A DNA stretch of 64,000 bases from Purpureocillium takamizusanense (taxonomy: Eukaryota; Ascomycota; Sordariomycetes; Hypocreales; Ophiocordycipitaceae), in contig NC_063079.1 of assembly GCF_022605165.1 (NCBI RefSeq), positions 444,001-508,000 on the forward strand. The letters run 5' to 3'. The position numbers were made by a program, and so were the translations under genes. Under the pieces are notes generated by a model. That model searched no databases. It was not told the DNA's origin and saw only the letters and a list, made by a program, of their open reading frames with translations. The first letter of the stretch is position 1. The number at the start of each line of letters is the position of its first letter. Shown here piece by piece: positions 23,322-35,790 of this stretch.

Positions 23322-23972
23322 ATGCCCTGGAGGCTTCGTAAAAGGGAGACCGAGACGTACAGCTATACGCGCTTCGGCCGCGATCCCCCGTCCGAGAACT
23401 CACAGCGACACCGCCATCGCCCGGCCTATGACGACTACAGATGCCCCCCCTACACCAAACCATTTGGGACCTACATTGACCCGACCTGCGACCCGGCCCA
23501 CTACTGCAAATGCGCCTGCTGCCCCGCCGAGGGCAGCAGGGCATACGATCTCGCCAGGCTCGAGTGTGATGCGGATCGCTGCCCGTGTAACTGCCACCAC
23601 AAGTCCACGTGGGATTACCGACAGTCGGGTTCAGGGCCCTTCCCACCCGGGGCCACTTACTACTCGCGAGATAGGGGATCGCGGGATAGGGCTGCATCAC
23701 GGGGCCCGCGAATCATACTTGATGTTGTTGATCGGACAGGTGGGCCGCTGGCCAAGCGGCACGGGGACCGCTTTGTCTTGTCCATGGAGCCGCATGCCGT
23801 CGCCGAAGACATTATTGATATGTTGGCACCGGATCAGCGGCGATACAAGGTCGTCGTGTGTTGGAGAGACGGGGATGTTGAGATCCTGGACAGCATGATT
23901 CCCATGCATGAGCTTCGGCGTTTTGCAAAGCGACTAGAAGTCAGGGAAAGGAAACGGGTACGTTGGACATAG
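23322..23972 (+). CDS. Unrecognised protein with a dense Cys cluster and a conserved-looking C-terminal domain
   Basis: Single exon, 216 residues. I do not recognise the family. The N-terminus is Arg/Tyr/His-rich and polar. Between about residues 55 and 92 there are ten cysteines and two adjacent histidines: CDPAHYCKCACC, then LECDADRCPCNCHH. This suggests bound metal or, if exported, disulfides, but there is no signal peptide, so metal binding is likelier. A Gly/Ser/Arg linker leads to a compact C-terminal stretch (about 130-205) with alternating hydrophobics (RIILDVVDRTGGPLAKR, VAEDIIDMLAPD, YKVVVCWRDGDVEIL) that could be an alpha/beta or ubiquitin-like fold. It ends in a basic tail. The frame shows a coding-like pattern, but there is no homology evidence. 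Confidence 0.6.
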   Translation: MPWRLRKRETETYSYTRFGRDPPSENSQRHRHRPAYDDYRCPPYTKPFGTYIDPTCDPAHYCKCACCPAEGSRAYDLARLECDADRCPCNCHHKSTWDYRQSGSGPFPPGATYYSRDRGSRDRAASRGPRIILDVVDRTGGPLAKRHGDRFVLSMEPHAVAEDIIDMLAPDQRRYKVVVCWRDGDVEILDSMIPMHELRRFAKRLEVRERKRVRWT

Positions 23973-26682
23973 GCCAATCTTCACTTCTGCATGGGAGACT
24001 TCACCTGGGTATACGATGAGCGTGTAAGTAGCTCAAGGCCCGTGAGAGTGTACCCAAGGCCAACTGTTTGTCAGCGAATGGACCGGCACGCGCCGGCACG
24101 CAACGGCACGCAACGGCACAAGGGAGGAAACAAGGCTAACGGCTAGGCAGACACAAGGGTGACGATATGGCTCACTCGCGGCCGACGGGATAAGAACACC
24201 AACAGAAGTGCCTGATGATCGGTGAGAACAATGACAGCATGGTTCGCGCATAGGTTTCGACTGCCGGCAGAAGGTGGTTGCCCAATCGGCGCCTTTGCGG
24301 CGCTGAGAAACCGCGAGGCTGACGTGGCCTTGGTAATGTCGCTCAGTGACGAGGTCTCGCGAGTTGCATACGGCCAAAGGACACCATGTGTCGTCACGAG
24401 AGCCTGGATGTGACAAATGGGACGCGTGGTAGGAGCTCTTTGGAGCGACGTGCTGAGTGGCACTCCCACAGAGTTACGACTAGCGGCGCATATGTACTGA
24501 AACAAGGACAAGGGTTGCCGTGGCCTGGTAAGTGGCAGGAATACGAGGCGGCTTCTCCCGTTTAATGGCGGCCCTCCCCTCCCCCCGTTTGTAGGAGCCG
24601 AGACTAGATTCAGTTTATTCTTGGAGCGGCGAGAGAGGGAAGTAGAATCCTTGAATATCTCATTCTTCAGCTAGAAAGAACAAGGCTGAAGCCCATCATC
24701 ATGTGCCGGGTGAGCAGATGATGACTTGTTGGTTGATGCTGCTTGGCATCCACATTTGCGATGGAGCCAATCTTGGAGAAGGACTACCACAGCCGGGAGA
24801 TCGCTGGCGGCGGACTGGGGACCAGACGACTCGACATGTCGACTCGTCGAAGCACACCCCCTTTCCCCGCCAGGTGTGTCGGGCACGCGGGGTTCCATGT
24901 TTGGTGACGTTGGTCATATGCGGAGGCCGGAGAGACCATCATGCGTACCCAGCCAAAGACGCGCAAGAAGGGCCCTGGGTTACAAAGATGAAGACAAGCT
25001 TGGAGCGGTAATGCGCTCATGTTATCTGGGGCGGGGCAGATGCGAGCTTGATGCTCCACAACTGGGCAACGATCTGAATGAATCTCACCACCACCCTTCC
25101 ACCTCAGCCCTGCCATGGGTCGAGACAGGTCGGGAACAGCACGGCCCCTGCCATCTAGTCACACCGCCTAGGCCCAGGACGGGAAGCGGCTGCTTGTGAC
25201 GTGCATATTCAATGGATGAAAGGCAGAACGCTGGTGGATGTTTGTGGGCTTTTTGGTCCACACTAGGTGGATAACGCCTCTTGGTGAGGGCAGATGAACC
25301 GAGGGGCAGCCACAGATGCTTCATGCCTGGACCCCTGGTCAGGCCCTTGCGAGACGCGGCTGGGCATTTTAATTTACCGATTTCGTCGAGTTGAGTCACT
25401 GCGAATGCCCTGTTTGGCGACCTCTGCAGCATCACGGCTGGTTTGCAGCCATACGTGTGACCGACAATAGCTTCGGGCTATCTCGTCAGTCCGAATCTGC
25501 AAGAATCGGCACCATCGCATACTGATGTACAGGTGGACTGCTAAGCTCCAGTTGTGTGACTGGCCGACTACCTTGCGCCCCTCGGGTGGCTGGAGCCGTG
25601 GACCGGGATTCATGGGAAGGATGTGGTTGTGGGAGAACGGACACAAACCGAAGACTGCGGTGACGAGACCCGGGGCCGAGGCCGAGGCCGAGGCCGGCGC
25701 TGTCTGGGCCCAAGATGGCTCCCATCCCGAGAGCGAGGTCCCGAAGCGGCGAGCTGGGGCTTCTCTTCTCAAAGCCGCTGACGTCGAGCTCTGTGACATT
25801 GCAGCTGATTGCAGCACACGCGCGTGTCGCTCAGGCGGTCCTGGTGCGATGGACGCCTGTCTGCAAGGCAGATGGAGCTGGACACCAGGACGGCGCGCGC
25901 TGATGAGTGGAATTGGGGGATCCGCAGCTCGTATGTCGTACGGCCACTGAGGTGGCTTATTTCGCTCACGCCGGCCCCTTGCGCAAGAGCTCGGTCGCAG
26001 AGCCTCCAGGTCAAGTGGCTTATTTGGTGGCACTCGCGGTTGGCTTGGCCGCATACGATGGATGAGTCCAGGGGCGCCGTCTAATTTTTTTTGGATCGGG
26101 AACTTGTGTCGCGCGATGTGTGCTGGGATGGTGCACCCGGGGGTGGAAGCGCCGTGCAGGAACATAGGCCGATGTTGATGCAGAACTTCGGGAGTCGATG
26201 GTCGTGTGATGAGAATCGATTCGAGGTTGGCAGATCTGAGTTCGTAGCCGAGCCGCAGTGGCTGGGCATGTCTGAATGGGTGGGTGGGTGTTCCGGTTTC
26301 CAGGTTTCATGACGAGATGACGACGATGATGATGATGCCGATGTTGGCGGCGACTTCTGTTGGGCACGCCTGCCGCCTCGTGGGATCGAAGTCAGACGCA
26401 TAGGCGCCTTGCAGGTGTTTCATAGCCCGAGACGAGATAAGACAAGACAGTGATTTGGGCAGGCGCGAAGTACCGAGTTCGATGCACCGCGCCGGGCCGC
26501 CATGATGAGGAAGGAGGCAGTGGCAGGGCAGTTTCCCTGGCCCCGGGTTAAGTCCCGTCTGAAGTTGGGGAAGCTTGGGAAGGCACAGGGCACTGCCCCG
26601 CCCATCATCCAATCCGTGCATCCCCTCCTGCTGACAAGTAGGCCGGGCACGCTGTCCGGTCAGGATGCGTTTCATGATACCT

Positions 26683-26698
26683 TGGTACTATAGTACCA
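26683..26698. repeat. Perfect 16-bp palindrome
   Basis: TGGTACTATAGTACCA equals its own reverse complement. It is one of several GTAC-rich intergenic islands in the window. Confidence 0.9.
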
Positions 26699-29018
26699 TC
26701 CATGATGGAAGTCGCCACTGGGGCGCAACTGCCACTCGCTGCACCGCCATGATCTCCAAGTCTCGTGAGGTACGTCCCCTTGGCAGATCCTCCGCGAGCC
26801 GCCTCCAGGGCCTCAAGGCACCTTTCCTTTCTCATAGCCCTCAGGCACCACGATTCCTCTCCGCCGGTCGTGCTGTCCTCGGGCAACCTGGCCAGGCGCG
26901 CATCTCTCAGCTTGCCAAACACCCGCCGTGCATGCAGACTGTCGCGTCCCCTTAGACATCGGATGCTGTTTATAGTACTACCTTGGGTACCTACCAGGGA
27001 CGATGTATAAAGATGGGTACTAAGGTTGGTATTTCGGCAATCTCTTGATTTGTGCGTCGTGCGCCCTGTGCGCCAATCCTCTCCGCGGCCCCTCCCCCCT
27101 GCTGAGCCACGCCTAGATCGCCAGCTCCCGCGTGTAATCTGCGATGCTTCGCGGGCACGGAGCAAGTAACGCTCAGGGCTCATGGCAGCCAGGTCTTCAA
27201 CAGCCCCACGTGCGTCCTGGGTGGTGTCCGAGAGTTGGCCAACGCCGGAACGAGAACGAGCAACTTTGGTACTAAATTACTTGGTACTAGTACATATTCT
27301 GCATGTCCGGAGAAATTGACATACGTACAAAAAAGGCTACGACGCATGGCGCCATGATGATGAAGCATACATGCCCTGCAAGGCCAATGCAACGTCGAAT
27401 CCCCTGGCCATGCCCCGTGCTGCATCGCTGCGCGTACGGTACAGCACAGCGCATCACATCACAGCACAGCACCACCGCCGCAGAGGCCGAGGACCGGGAA
27501 GGACAACGCTGGGGGCTTGGGCCATAGGTAGGTACCATGTGTCAGCCTCTGTCTGATACACAGCAATACGTGCGTCGGGTCCGGATTCGGCCGATACAAT
27601 CCTGCGCCGTCATCGCCTGCCAGTCTCAATGAGCCATCGTCAGAGTCTAATTCGCCCTGTGAGTCGAACGCCCGGTAGATGGTCCCTGGATAGTATGCCA
27701 TTCGAGCTTATTATCGCCACCATGGCAATGCAAAGCAATGCAATGGCCCAGGCCACTGTCGAGAGAGGCAAAAGCTGTTCCCCCCTGCGGCTACTACTGT
27801 GGCCCCCAATTCCTTCCAGCCTTCTGCCGATGCTCTCGGAGGTAACGCGGCAAGGCCTGGCTGGACTCGATCTCTCCGGCGTGGTCGGCGACCACGAGGA
27901 CATGCCGTCTCCGCAATTACTGCGACCAGCAGGCACGGCGGGCGGATCGTGAAGGATGCAGGTAGGAGATTCCTGCAACCACACATGCCACAAGAGCTCG
28001 CACTTCGCTCCCACAACAGCCTCTCGTGCCCATGACAGGGGTGGCTTCTGCCTCGTCAGCCCCCCCTTCCCGTGGAGCGGTGGCCTTCTCCACGGCCGGC
28101 AGCACGTCGCGGCTGACCAATGGTGGAGGCATCGTCTCCATCGCTTGCCGTCCCCTCCCTCCATGGTAGCCCTGCTGGGCTCGTCGAGCAACCGAAAGTC
28201 CCTGATAGGCCACCGCTGGGCGCGACAAGCGCTGGCACGGAACCGTCGCCGACTGACACGCGCACACCACGGTGCTGAGGCGAGTGACGGGGTGGGAGAC
28301 GTCACGACTCGGGCGACGAGACGGAAACTGGGACCGAGCGGCTTTCCGGAAGCCCGTTCAGCTGCGCGAGAGCCTCGCGAGTCGCGGCCCCCAGAAGCCC
28401 CTGATGCACCGGGAACGGGGGTTTGCTTCTCACGCGCGCCCGCGCGTTGTCACGAGATATCGGCCTTGGGCGACGAGGCCACGATGGAAACGTCGAATTT
28501 CCTTTCCCTTGGGGCACCCCTGCCTGACCATCATGGCCCTGCACCCCACCTCTGTTGTCCCACTGCCTGGCCTGGCTGGTCCCTTGTCCTCTCTTGCCTC
28601 CCGAGTTGCACCATAGCCCCATCACGATTGGCGACGCATTTCCCCTTGGGTTGGCTTCCTTGGTTCCCCGAGACAGGGTGGACTGACGGCTGCGCAGCAG
28701 TAACTCACAAGCGCCTGCGCCATGCTCTACGGGACACTTGAAGATCTTCCCGCCCTATGGCAGAGGACCCATGCCGCCATCAAGGACCGACTGTTCAGAG
28801 CACAGCCGGAGCATGGCTGGCTCCTGGAGACAAGGTGAGCTTGTGGGGGCTAGTTCGACGCCCAGCGCCCCAAGTGGGCTCTCACCCCTGGGGCCTGTGG
28901 GTGCATCAATCGACCATGCTGGAGCTCTCGGAGTTTGGGACCCATCGAAGGCAGCGAGAGGGGTCTTGCAGCCTGGCAGTACCGACAAACAAGTGCCAGA
29001 AGTCGAGGGCCAACGGCA

Positions 29019-29053
29019 CGCGCGCACGCACACACACACACGCACACACACAC
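29019..29053 (+). repeat. CA/CG-type microsatellite
   Basis: About 35 bp of alternating CG and CA dinucleotides lie roughly 350 bp upstream of the Zn2Cys6 gene. Confidence 0.85.
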
Positions 29054-29404
29054 TCGTGGTCGTCGCCGGCGCGGGTACGGCGAGCCAGACGGGTAGTAGG
29101 TCGGTCGGTCGAAGGATGCAAGTCGCTTTGGTGCTGTGGGGGGGCCAGAAGATGACTCCGCCCGCTGCCTAGCTCTGGAGCCTGCTTGCTTGCTCTACCG
29201 CAGACTGTCGACACAAGCAAGACACGCCTATATAAAACGGCTTCAATCGCATGTCAGCCTTGTCGCTACAGACTCGTCTCCAGGAAGCCATGCTCTTTTG
29301 ACCCTTTTTTTGAGCCACATACCCCATCTCTTTTTGCTTACAGTGCGTCTCGTTGCAGGGCTCGCGACGGGCTTGCAACCACGCGCTCTGTTATACTCGA
29401 CATC

Positions 29405-30274
29405 ATGTTCGGCACGTGGAAGTACGACCCGGAGACGGACCAAGTCCAGAACCTTAGACGGGCATACGATCCCATCACAGCTCGCTCGAGCCAGCATCAG
29501 GCTTGCAACAGATGCCACGAGAAAAAGGTATGATTGCTGCGGCGTATCCGTCATACCGTACCACCGTGTCTCTACTCTGGCCCTTGCAATGGGCGAGCAG
29601 GCCTTCTTACTGCACGAGGCCACTGCATTGGCGGCAAACGATGACTCTCAAAGTCTGTTTCCCCCCTTGAGGCTGACATGTCCCTACAGCTCAAATGCAG
29701 CGGGGACAAGGATGGCTGCGACAGATGCGCAGCCAGTGGTCACAGCTGCGAGTATAGCCGTTCCAACTCACGCAAGGGTAGAAAAGGGAGCGCAAACTCC
29801 AAGGAGAGCCGCTGCCACAGCCGGGAGGAGAGCAGAAGCCCCAGCAGCCACACCTCATCTCAAAAAGGGCAATCGCAAGCAAAATCCAAGAGCGGGCGAT
29901 CTCGCAACAGCGGCAGCGCATTGGCCTCGACATCGCACATGGGGCAGCGACACCACAGCAGTTCTGCCAGCCACACATCGTCTCCAATGGCATCCCCAAC
30001 CGACGCCTTTGATATGAGCGCAATGTCGACAGGAATGACCAGCGACATGTATGGATCGCCTACAATGTCACAATTCGACACGGGCCACTTCCCGGCATAC
30101 CAGCAGGGAGTGTGGTCAGGGTTCAATGATGCGGCAGACGTGGTGGTGACTACCGCAATGGACTCGACGTACGTGGCGACGACCGGGAGCATGTATGACA
30201 GCGTGTACGGAGCATACGACGCATACCAAGGATACCAATACCCAAACATGGACCAACGATATTGGCCGCAATGA
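29405..30274 (+). CDS. Short Zn2Cys6 binuclear-cluster transcription factor
   Basis: Two exons, 29405-29527 and 29690-30274, giving 235 residues. The intron falls inside the zinc cluster. The motif is complete: C-x2-C-x6-C-x6-C-x2-C-x6-C, from CNRCHEKK across the splice to LKCSGDKDGCDRCAASGHSC. A conserved-looking leader (MFGTWKYDPETDQVQNLRRAYDP...) precedes it. After the cluster comes a basic/Ser segment (SNSRKGRKG) and about 60 residues rich in Ser, Lys and His. The rest is Met/Ser/Thr/Tyr-rich and ends in a YDAYQGYQYP aromatic tail that could activate transcription. There is no fungal middle-homology region, so the protein is much shorter than Gal4-class factors. Targets cannot be inferred: no gene cluster surrounds it. 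Confidence 0.85.
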
Positions 30275-33200
30275 CAATTGTTGGGTTAAGTGCTCGCCAG
30301 AGCACCGCGAATCTTAACGCTGTAAACGTCGGAGCGGATCCCACCGGACGGCTCACTGAGACGAATGAGAAAAAGCGGCGGCAGCAGCAACAACCCGCCC
30401 CGTAATGGTAATGACTTGACGACTGCAACGACAAAACCCCAGGGAGACTTTCCAATCCATTTTCTGTGCCTGAATTGACTCGCATCTCGGTCACATGGAG
30501 GATTACAACAGCGGATGCTTACTATTTTCTTTGTACTACGCTTTCGACGGGGACTTGATAGATCGTGTCTTTTTTTTTCTTTCTGAGCGAAGACTAGATA
30601 GCATCGCTGGAGGAGTTGGTTTGCTCAAGTCAGATTAGCGTGCAGCTTGGAGGCACGTTGGTTGTACACCTCAACTTGTACGTGGTGCCATGTATACTGT
30701 GTGCAGGAGGTGCGGTGCGTTGGGCTTCTAAACGAGACGGAAGCGCAGGCTCAGACGAAGCGTCGCAATACACGAGACGTACGGGTTTCTTGGCTGTTCC
30801 ATTATGTACTATACTAATACATAACGAAAAACCGCCTTGTACCACCACGCGCATGGACAATTACGTTACTATGTAGAGCTTCCTTGCAACCGGCTCGACT
30901 GCGCAGTTAACGCAAGGGCAAGCGTGCTCGAGATTTGACTGCTTTGTGTCACGGAGGAGATTGACGATGGGTGTGTCACGTCGAGATGCAAGCGGCGGAC
31001 CGAAAAGCCTAGGCCTGCCTGCCTGTCTGCCTGCCCTGTCAGCGTTGCTCCAGACATACATATATACGAAGTACATACATACAGGCGATGAGCTCGGAGA
31101 TGCACTAGCGAGGAGAGCCAACAGACTGGGAGGGCCGCGGGAAGATGTATGCAAGAGACCTTTTTTTTTGGTTGCGAAACCCCCGCGGATGACACGAGCA
31201 GACTAGTTAGTAGTAACATGGAAGAGTAGACAGAGCCCCTATGCAGCAACAAGCAGAACACGAACGTCAGCCAGAGGTGGGAAGGGGTCTCACCACCGGG
31301 GCGGTCCGGCGGACGTGACGTCGGAGTTGCACCGTATACTATAGATCATCGAGACTTGCGTGGGGTGCCTTGCACCGTGCCTTGCGGGAGGGACAGACAC
31401 CCTCCATCCACCATCCACATGGCCGCCCGGACCTGACCCTGCTCCCCGGCCGGCGGGGGTGCACGGATGAGGGTTATTCTTGGACGTTGCAGGTTGTTCC
31501 TCCACCTTGGCGTGATGGCTGGGTGGTGGTGGTTCGCTTGATTACCTACATACTTTCGCGGTAAGAGGCGAAGGGGGGGGGGGTTGGATGCTGCTGCGGA
31601 GCGGAGCGGGCGGCTGTTGTTGGATGGAGGGGGAGGGCACATATACGGAGACGAGGCGGCGGCTGCTGCATGCAGAGGGCGCAGCGATGCAAGCGCCCGA
31701 GGCGGGGAGGGGGCGTTGCTTACCCATTCCGGTCCCCGAATTTGTGCGCGTTCAAGGGGGGATGGTCTGGTGTCGCGTGGCGGACGGGTGGGATCTGGGA
31801 ACGAGGGTCTGCGGGATGTGCGTGCTTGTACTTCGTATACGTGTGTTGTAGATGTCATCCGAGCCTAGGTACGAAGCAAGCCAGGGTGCATCATGCTCTT
31901 CCATAGGCCGGGGAAATAAAAAGGTACTTCCGGGGAACTCGTGTTGGCGGCAGCGATGTCACCAGAGGAGTGAGATTTTGTACGAAGTAACATGAAGTAA
32001 ATGGTCGCCGTTGAGCGAGGGGGGAAGGTGGACAGGACAAGGCGTGCGTGTAGTACGGGATGGAACATGAAGTGGCGCTGAAGCGTGAATGGAAGGATAC
32101 ACTTGCAAGGGCTGGTGGTGAGAAAAGCATGCGTGCTTTGCGTGAGACGTTGCCTGCGTAGGAATACGAGAAGGTGCATCTAGAACGATATGTAGTGAGT
32201 GGTTGGCGTTCTGAGAGATGAGGTCTGCTAGGTACTCACGCGTTTCGCTCGAGGGACGGCACGTAACAAATTGAGTACTAACTTAGTACTAGGTACGAGC
32301 CCGCGCCGCCGTGTAAGTGCCCGGGCGTAGCGCGCCAAATGGGGAGCTCTGGAGGGTTGATATGAAGAAGACGTTGCGGGGCAGTTCCCGAGTGCCCGGA
32401 TACCCGAGATTTCGTGTATCCATGTACGGAGTACAGTAGTACGATCTATATCGTACTATAACGTCGGCGGAGGGGAGAGGCAGGGGGGTGTTTGTGAAGT
32501 GAGGCGGAACATAGCCGCTTTGCGAGGTGGTACTGCGTACTAGAGGTACCTAGTCATGGAAGGAACTCAACGGTCCCATGGGCGTGGCTCTGACATGCCC
32601 CGGCAACATACATTATACTCCAGAGGGTCATTACCATGGGCTTTAAGCCGGGAATCAATGGATTGATTGGGAGAGCACGTGATATATATACTCGACGAAA
32701 CACCCGTGTGGCCAGAGTAAGCCACGGCATTGCCGACTCTCGTACTTTGTACGTCGACGGACAGGTCCTCTGTGGATGAGCTGTCGGGGATGTTCAAAAG
32801 TGACCGCATGATGATTGATTGCCCGAGTCCCTGACGAAAGGGGCCGAGGCACAGGTCGCATCGAGGACGAGGTGAGGCGGGCCATGCAGTGGCTGCCTGG
32901 GGGGCTGGAACGGCGGCCCGATGGCCAGACGGATTGCAGGTTCCGCTCCACTGTAGCCGCTGGGCCGTACGCACCTCACGCAGGAAGGTGGACGGCGCTT
33001 GGGCGCGTAGTGGTTGAGGCTGGTGGCTGGGGCGTCGGGATGGAACGGGCCTGCTTGCTGCTGGCCGGGTGTGGCTCAGCTGCTGAGTCATTCATTTTCT
33101 CTCATGCGATCATTGGACGTCATCGCGTGAGAGGCGTTGAGCTCAAATCTTGAAGCTTCGACACAAACAGTAAATATACATAAATAACTCGCATCGCATT

Positions 33201-33439
33201 GCATCCCATCAGAAAACGATCAATTGACCTCAGGTCGCAACACTGAACCGAGAACGAGGGGCAGCTACCAGTTCGGACGGTGCGAGCACGACACCCCGTC
33301 TCTTGCGCACCGTACTACCGAGAGCGAGATTCTCCGGCATTGGCGGCACGATCCCGGCCGACGACGGTTGTCGGTGCTGCTGTGAGCGCCTGTGAGAAGC
33401 CAGTCGACCTCGGAAGGCGCGCGGTTTTTGGGTCAGAGG
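30275..33439. other. Gene-free stretch downstream of the Zn2Cys6 gene
   Basis: 3.2 kb without a recognisable gene. It includes a T-rich tract at 30569-30583, CTGCCTGC repeats (31015-31035), a G run at 31573-31584 and GTAC-rich islands at 32262-32300, 32415-32463 and 32528-32553. Confidence 0.5.
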
Positions 33440-34084
33440 ATGGCAGGGCCAGATTCTCCCGCGGGTGCTCCCGTGGCGGAGGCGCCGGCCAAGAGCGCGC
33501 TGGGCCATCTTCACGACTGGGGATGTGAGTCTTCTTCCATGCCTTATTCGTCTTCTATCGCTATCCTGGCACTGTTCGTCGCTTGTACGGTCTCCATGCG
33601 TTGTTCCATGGTGCCAAGGTCTCCGAAATAGCTCTTGTCATGTCCTCTTCCTTGTCTGGTCTCGTGTGCTAGCATGCAACATCACTCGACGCCAGGCTAA
33701 TGGCTTCCCATTCTAGCCTCCTCCATGCCGCCCTCGCTGCTCGCCACGCTCATCACCGCATTGCACGCGCGGCCGCTGCAGCCGCTGCCGCTCTTTCTCT
33801 TCACGCCCCCGCTACTCTTCTCCTCGTACCTCAACCTCGCGGGCTACCCGACGGGCAGCGCGGGACTCACCGCCGCGTGGTCCGGCCTGTACGCGCTGCT
33901 GGCGCTGCGGAGGCGGCAGCCGTTCCGCGCCAAGTTCTCGGCTCGCGGCCTCGTGCGCGGCGCGGCCATCGGCATGGGCGCGACCAACTGCGTCGCCGGT
34001 GGGTGGGTGTACTTTATGGGTGACTTTGAGAAGGACGAGGCGGAGCGCAGGAGCCGAAAGAGGTGGGAGAAAAAGGACGAGTAA
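33440..34084 (+). CDS. AIM19-like small mitochondrial membrane protein
   Basis: Two exons, 33440-33524 and 33717-34084, giving 150 residues. The first exon supplies a polar leader (MAGPDSPAGAPVAEAPAKSA) and its donor GTGAGT pairs with an ATTCTAG acceptor in phase. The body has about four short hydrophobic segments: LLATLITAL, LFLFTPPLLFSSYLNLAGY, AGLTAAWSGLYALLAL and a Gly/Ala-rich GAAIGMGATNCVAGGWVYF. It ends in a charged tail (EKDEAERRSRKRWEKKDE). The order SSYLNLAGY, then GLTAAWSGLY, is what I recall for fungal Aim19 proteins, named for a yeast mitochondrial-inheritance phenotype with no known biochemical role. Assignment is by pattern and length; another small inner-membrane protein is possible. 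Confidence 0.65.
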
Positions 34085-34669
34085 GACCGATTAGACAGCG
34101 GCGTCTCGGCCGTGGCATCTCGGGGTGCCGGTTTCTTGAAGACGACGGAGGCCTGTATCAATAGTGTACCATGGCGTAATGAACCTCTGAAACTCTATGA
34201 AGCTAATGTGGACTCCTTATTGTCCAAGGCTACGCAGACGCTTGCATGGTGCGGGCTCACTGGTCTGTTTCTTGGATTTTGTCAAGGTCATTGTGGTAAA
34301 TGCTGAGGCCTGAATCCCCAAACATACGGTATAGAAAATTGTTCATATGGATGACGCCGTTCGCTAGCCACCCAACGAATTCATTTACGAATTGCTAGCA
34401 TGAGATTATTAATTCGTCGTCGGAGCTGACGTGCTCCCCCTCTTTGGCACAGAAGACGGCGTTTCGTGGCTGTCGCTGCGGCTGAAGAGGCGTCCCCGTG
34501 TTTCTCGCTTTCATGGCGTTTCTAACACCTTTGATGCCCCACTCGACGGTTAAGCTTACTTTGGCCGCGGGAAGCGGCATGTTACCACTCTAGTCGACGA
34601 AGGTACTTATAAGCTCGGGGGAACTCACTCATCCTCGGCCGGCAGGACGCGACCGCAACATCGTCCGTC
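34085..34669. other. Intergenic region upstream of the hemerythrin-domain gene
   Basis: 585 bp of 3' flank and promoter, less GC-rich than the genes on both sides. Nothing specific is recognisable. Confidence 0.45.
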
Positions 34670-35790
34670 ATGCTCTATACTCTTGCCACGGGCTTGGTCA
34701 GCGTGGTCATCGGAACATATCTGCTCGGAAGCCATAGGCAAGTCGTCATGCCCGCCGCGAGCGAAAGTAACGGTGCGAAGCCGTGGGCGGACACGCCCTT
34801 GGCGCTCATCCCCACGCCGGCCTTTCTCACGAACAAGGTGAGTGAGCCAGCTTGTTCCCGCACTCACTCGCTCGTCACGATGAAGCAACTTGTTGCAGAA
34901 CGAACATGAACGTGCCATTACGCTGACATGCGGTGGCTGCATCGCGTGATAGACGGACATGTGGACCGAGGGCGCCAGCCACATGTGCAACCTGCACAAT
35001 GCCATCTTCCGCGGCTACAACTCCATGTACTTGCAGGCGCCGCACGTCCGGGACGCGGACAAGGCCGACTTCCTGGGCTACTGCCGCACGTGGAGCAAGT
35101 TTGTGCGCACGCACGCCGAGAAGGAAGAGGGCGAGCTGTTCCCGGACGCGGAGCGGTTGCTGGGGGAGGAGGTGTTCAAGCACACGCACGAGGAGCATGG
35201 CACGTTGCATCATTTCTTTGCCTTTCCATTCAGCGGCTCTCTCTCCTTGCTGAGAAAAATGTTGCAGAAGGAGAGATGGAGCTGAATTCGGTAGAGTATC
35301 GAACTGGCTTAATGCTAACAATGGCCGGCTAGATGCGTTCATCCCCGCGCTCAACGAGTTCCACGAGTACCTGGAGAGCATCAAGGCGGACGCCTCGCAG
35401 CTCTCCGCCGCGCGCATGCTGGAGCTCATGGCGGCCTTTGAGAAGCCGTTCGAGGCGCACTTCCGCTCCGAGATCGACACCATCGCGGCGCTGGCGGCGC
35501 ACCCCAACACGCCGCGCGAGGGCACGCCCGAGGCGGCGGCGGCGAGAAGCCGGTTCGACGCGTGGGGCCGCCGGTCGGTGCTCACGGGCGGCGTCACCGA
35601 CGTGTCCATGTTCTTCCTCTTCAACCTGGATCGCGGGCACGAGGGCGGGCGGTGGAGCGAGTGGCCCGAGGTGCCGGCGGCGCTGCGCTGGGCGCTGACG
35701 CGGACGCTGGGCGGGTGGCACGCGGGGTGGTGGAGGTTTGCGAGCTGCGATGCGGATGGCTGGCCGAGGGAGCTGTATGCGCTGCCGTGA
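34670..35790 (+). CDS. Membrane-anchored hemerythrin (HHE) domain protein
   Basis: Three exons, 34670-34837, 34953-35199 and 35333-35790, giving 290 residues. An N-terminal hydrophobic helix (MLYTLATGLVSVVIGTYLLG) may anchor the protein or act as a signal. The HHE cation-binding ligands follow in order: His in CNLHNAIFRGYN, HxxxE in THAEKEEGELFP, His in KHTHEEH, and a last His in FEAHFRSEID. Hemerythrin-like proteins bind a non-haem di-iron centre and take part in oxygen or iron handling; the role of fungal ones is mostly undefined. The second intron appears to use a GC donor (GCACGT at 35200) with a normal CTAG acceptor and GCTAAC branch site. No GT donor keeps the frame. The gene is convergent with the GH31 gene, 225 bp away. 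Confidence 0.83.

Larger units (their letters stand above)
23973..29404. other. 5.4-kb gene-free stretch upstream of the Zn2Cys6 gene
   Basis: Open frames of 100-260 codons exist on both strands. All are rich in Arg, Pro and Ser and lack domain patterns, as expected by chance in GC-rich DNA. The stretch holds a 16-bp perfect palindrome (26683-26698), other GTAC-rich islands (26970-27030, 27265-27295), a CGAGGC tandem near 25675-25696 and an AC-rich microsatellite (29019-29053). I see no RNA gene. It may be a long regulatory region or hold unrecognised non-coding transcripts. Confidence 0.5.

Noticed and set aside
25374..26165. 263-codon minus-strand frame
   Set aside because: No family resemblance; overlaps other equally good frames.
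27956..28741. 261-codon plus-strand frame
   Set aside because: No domain, unusual Arg/Pro/His composition, and equally long frames on the opposite strand; best explained by chance in GC-rich DNA.
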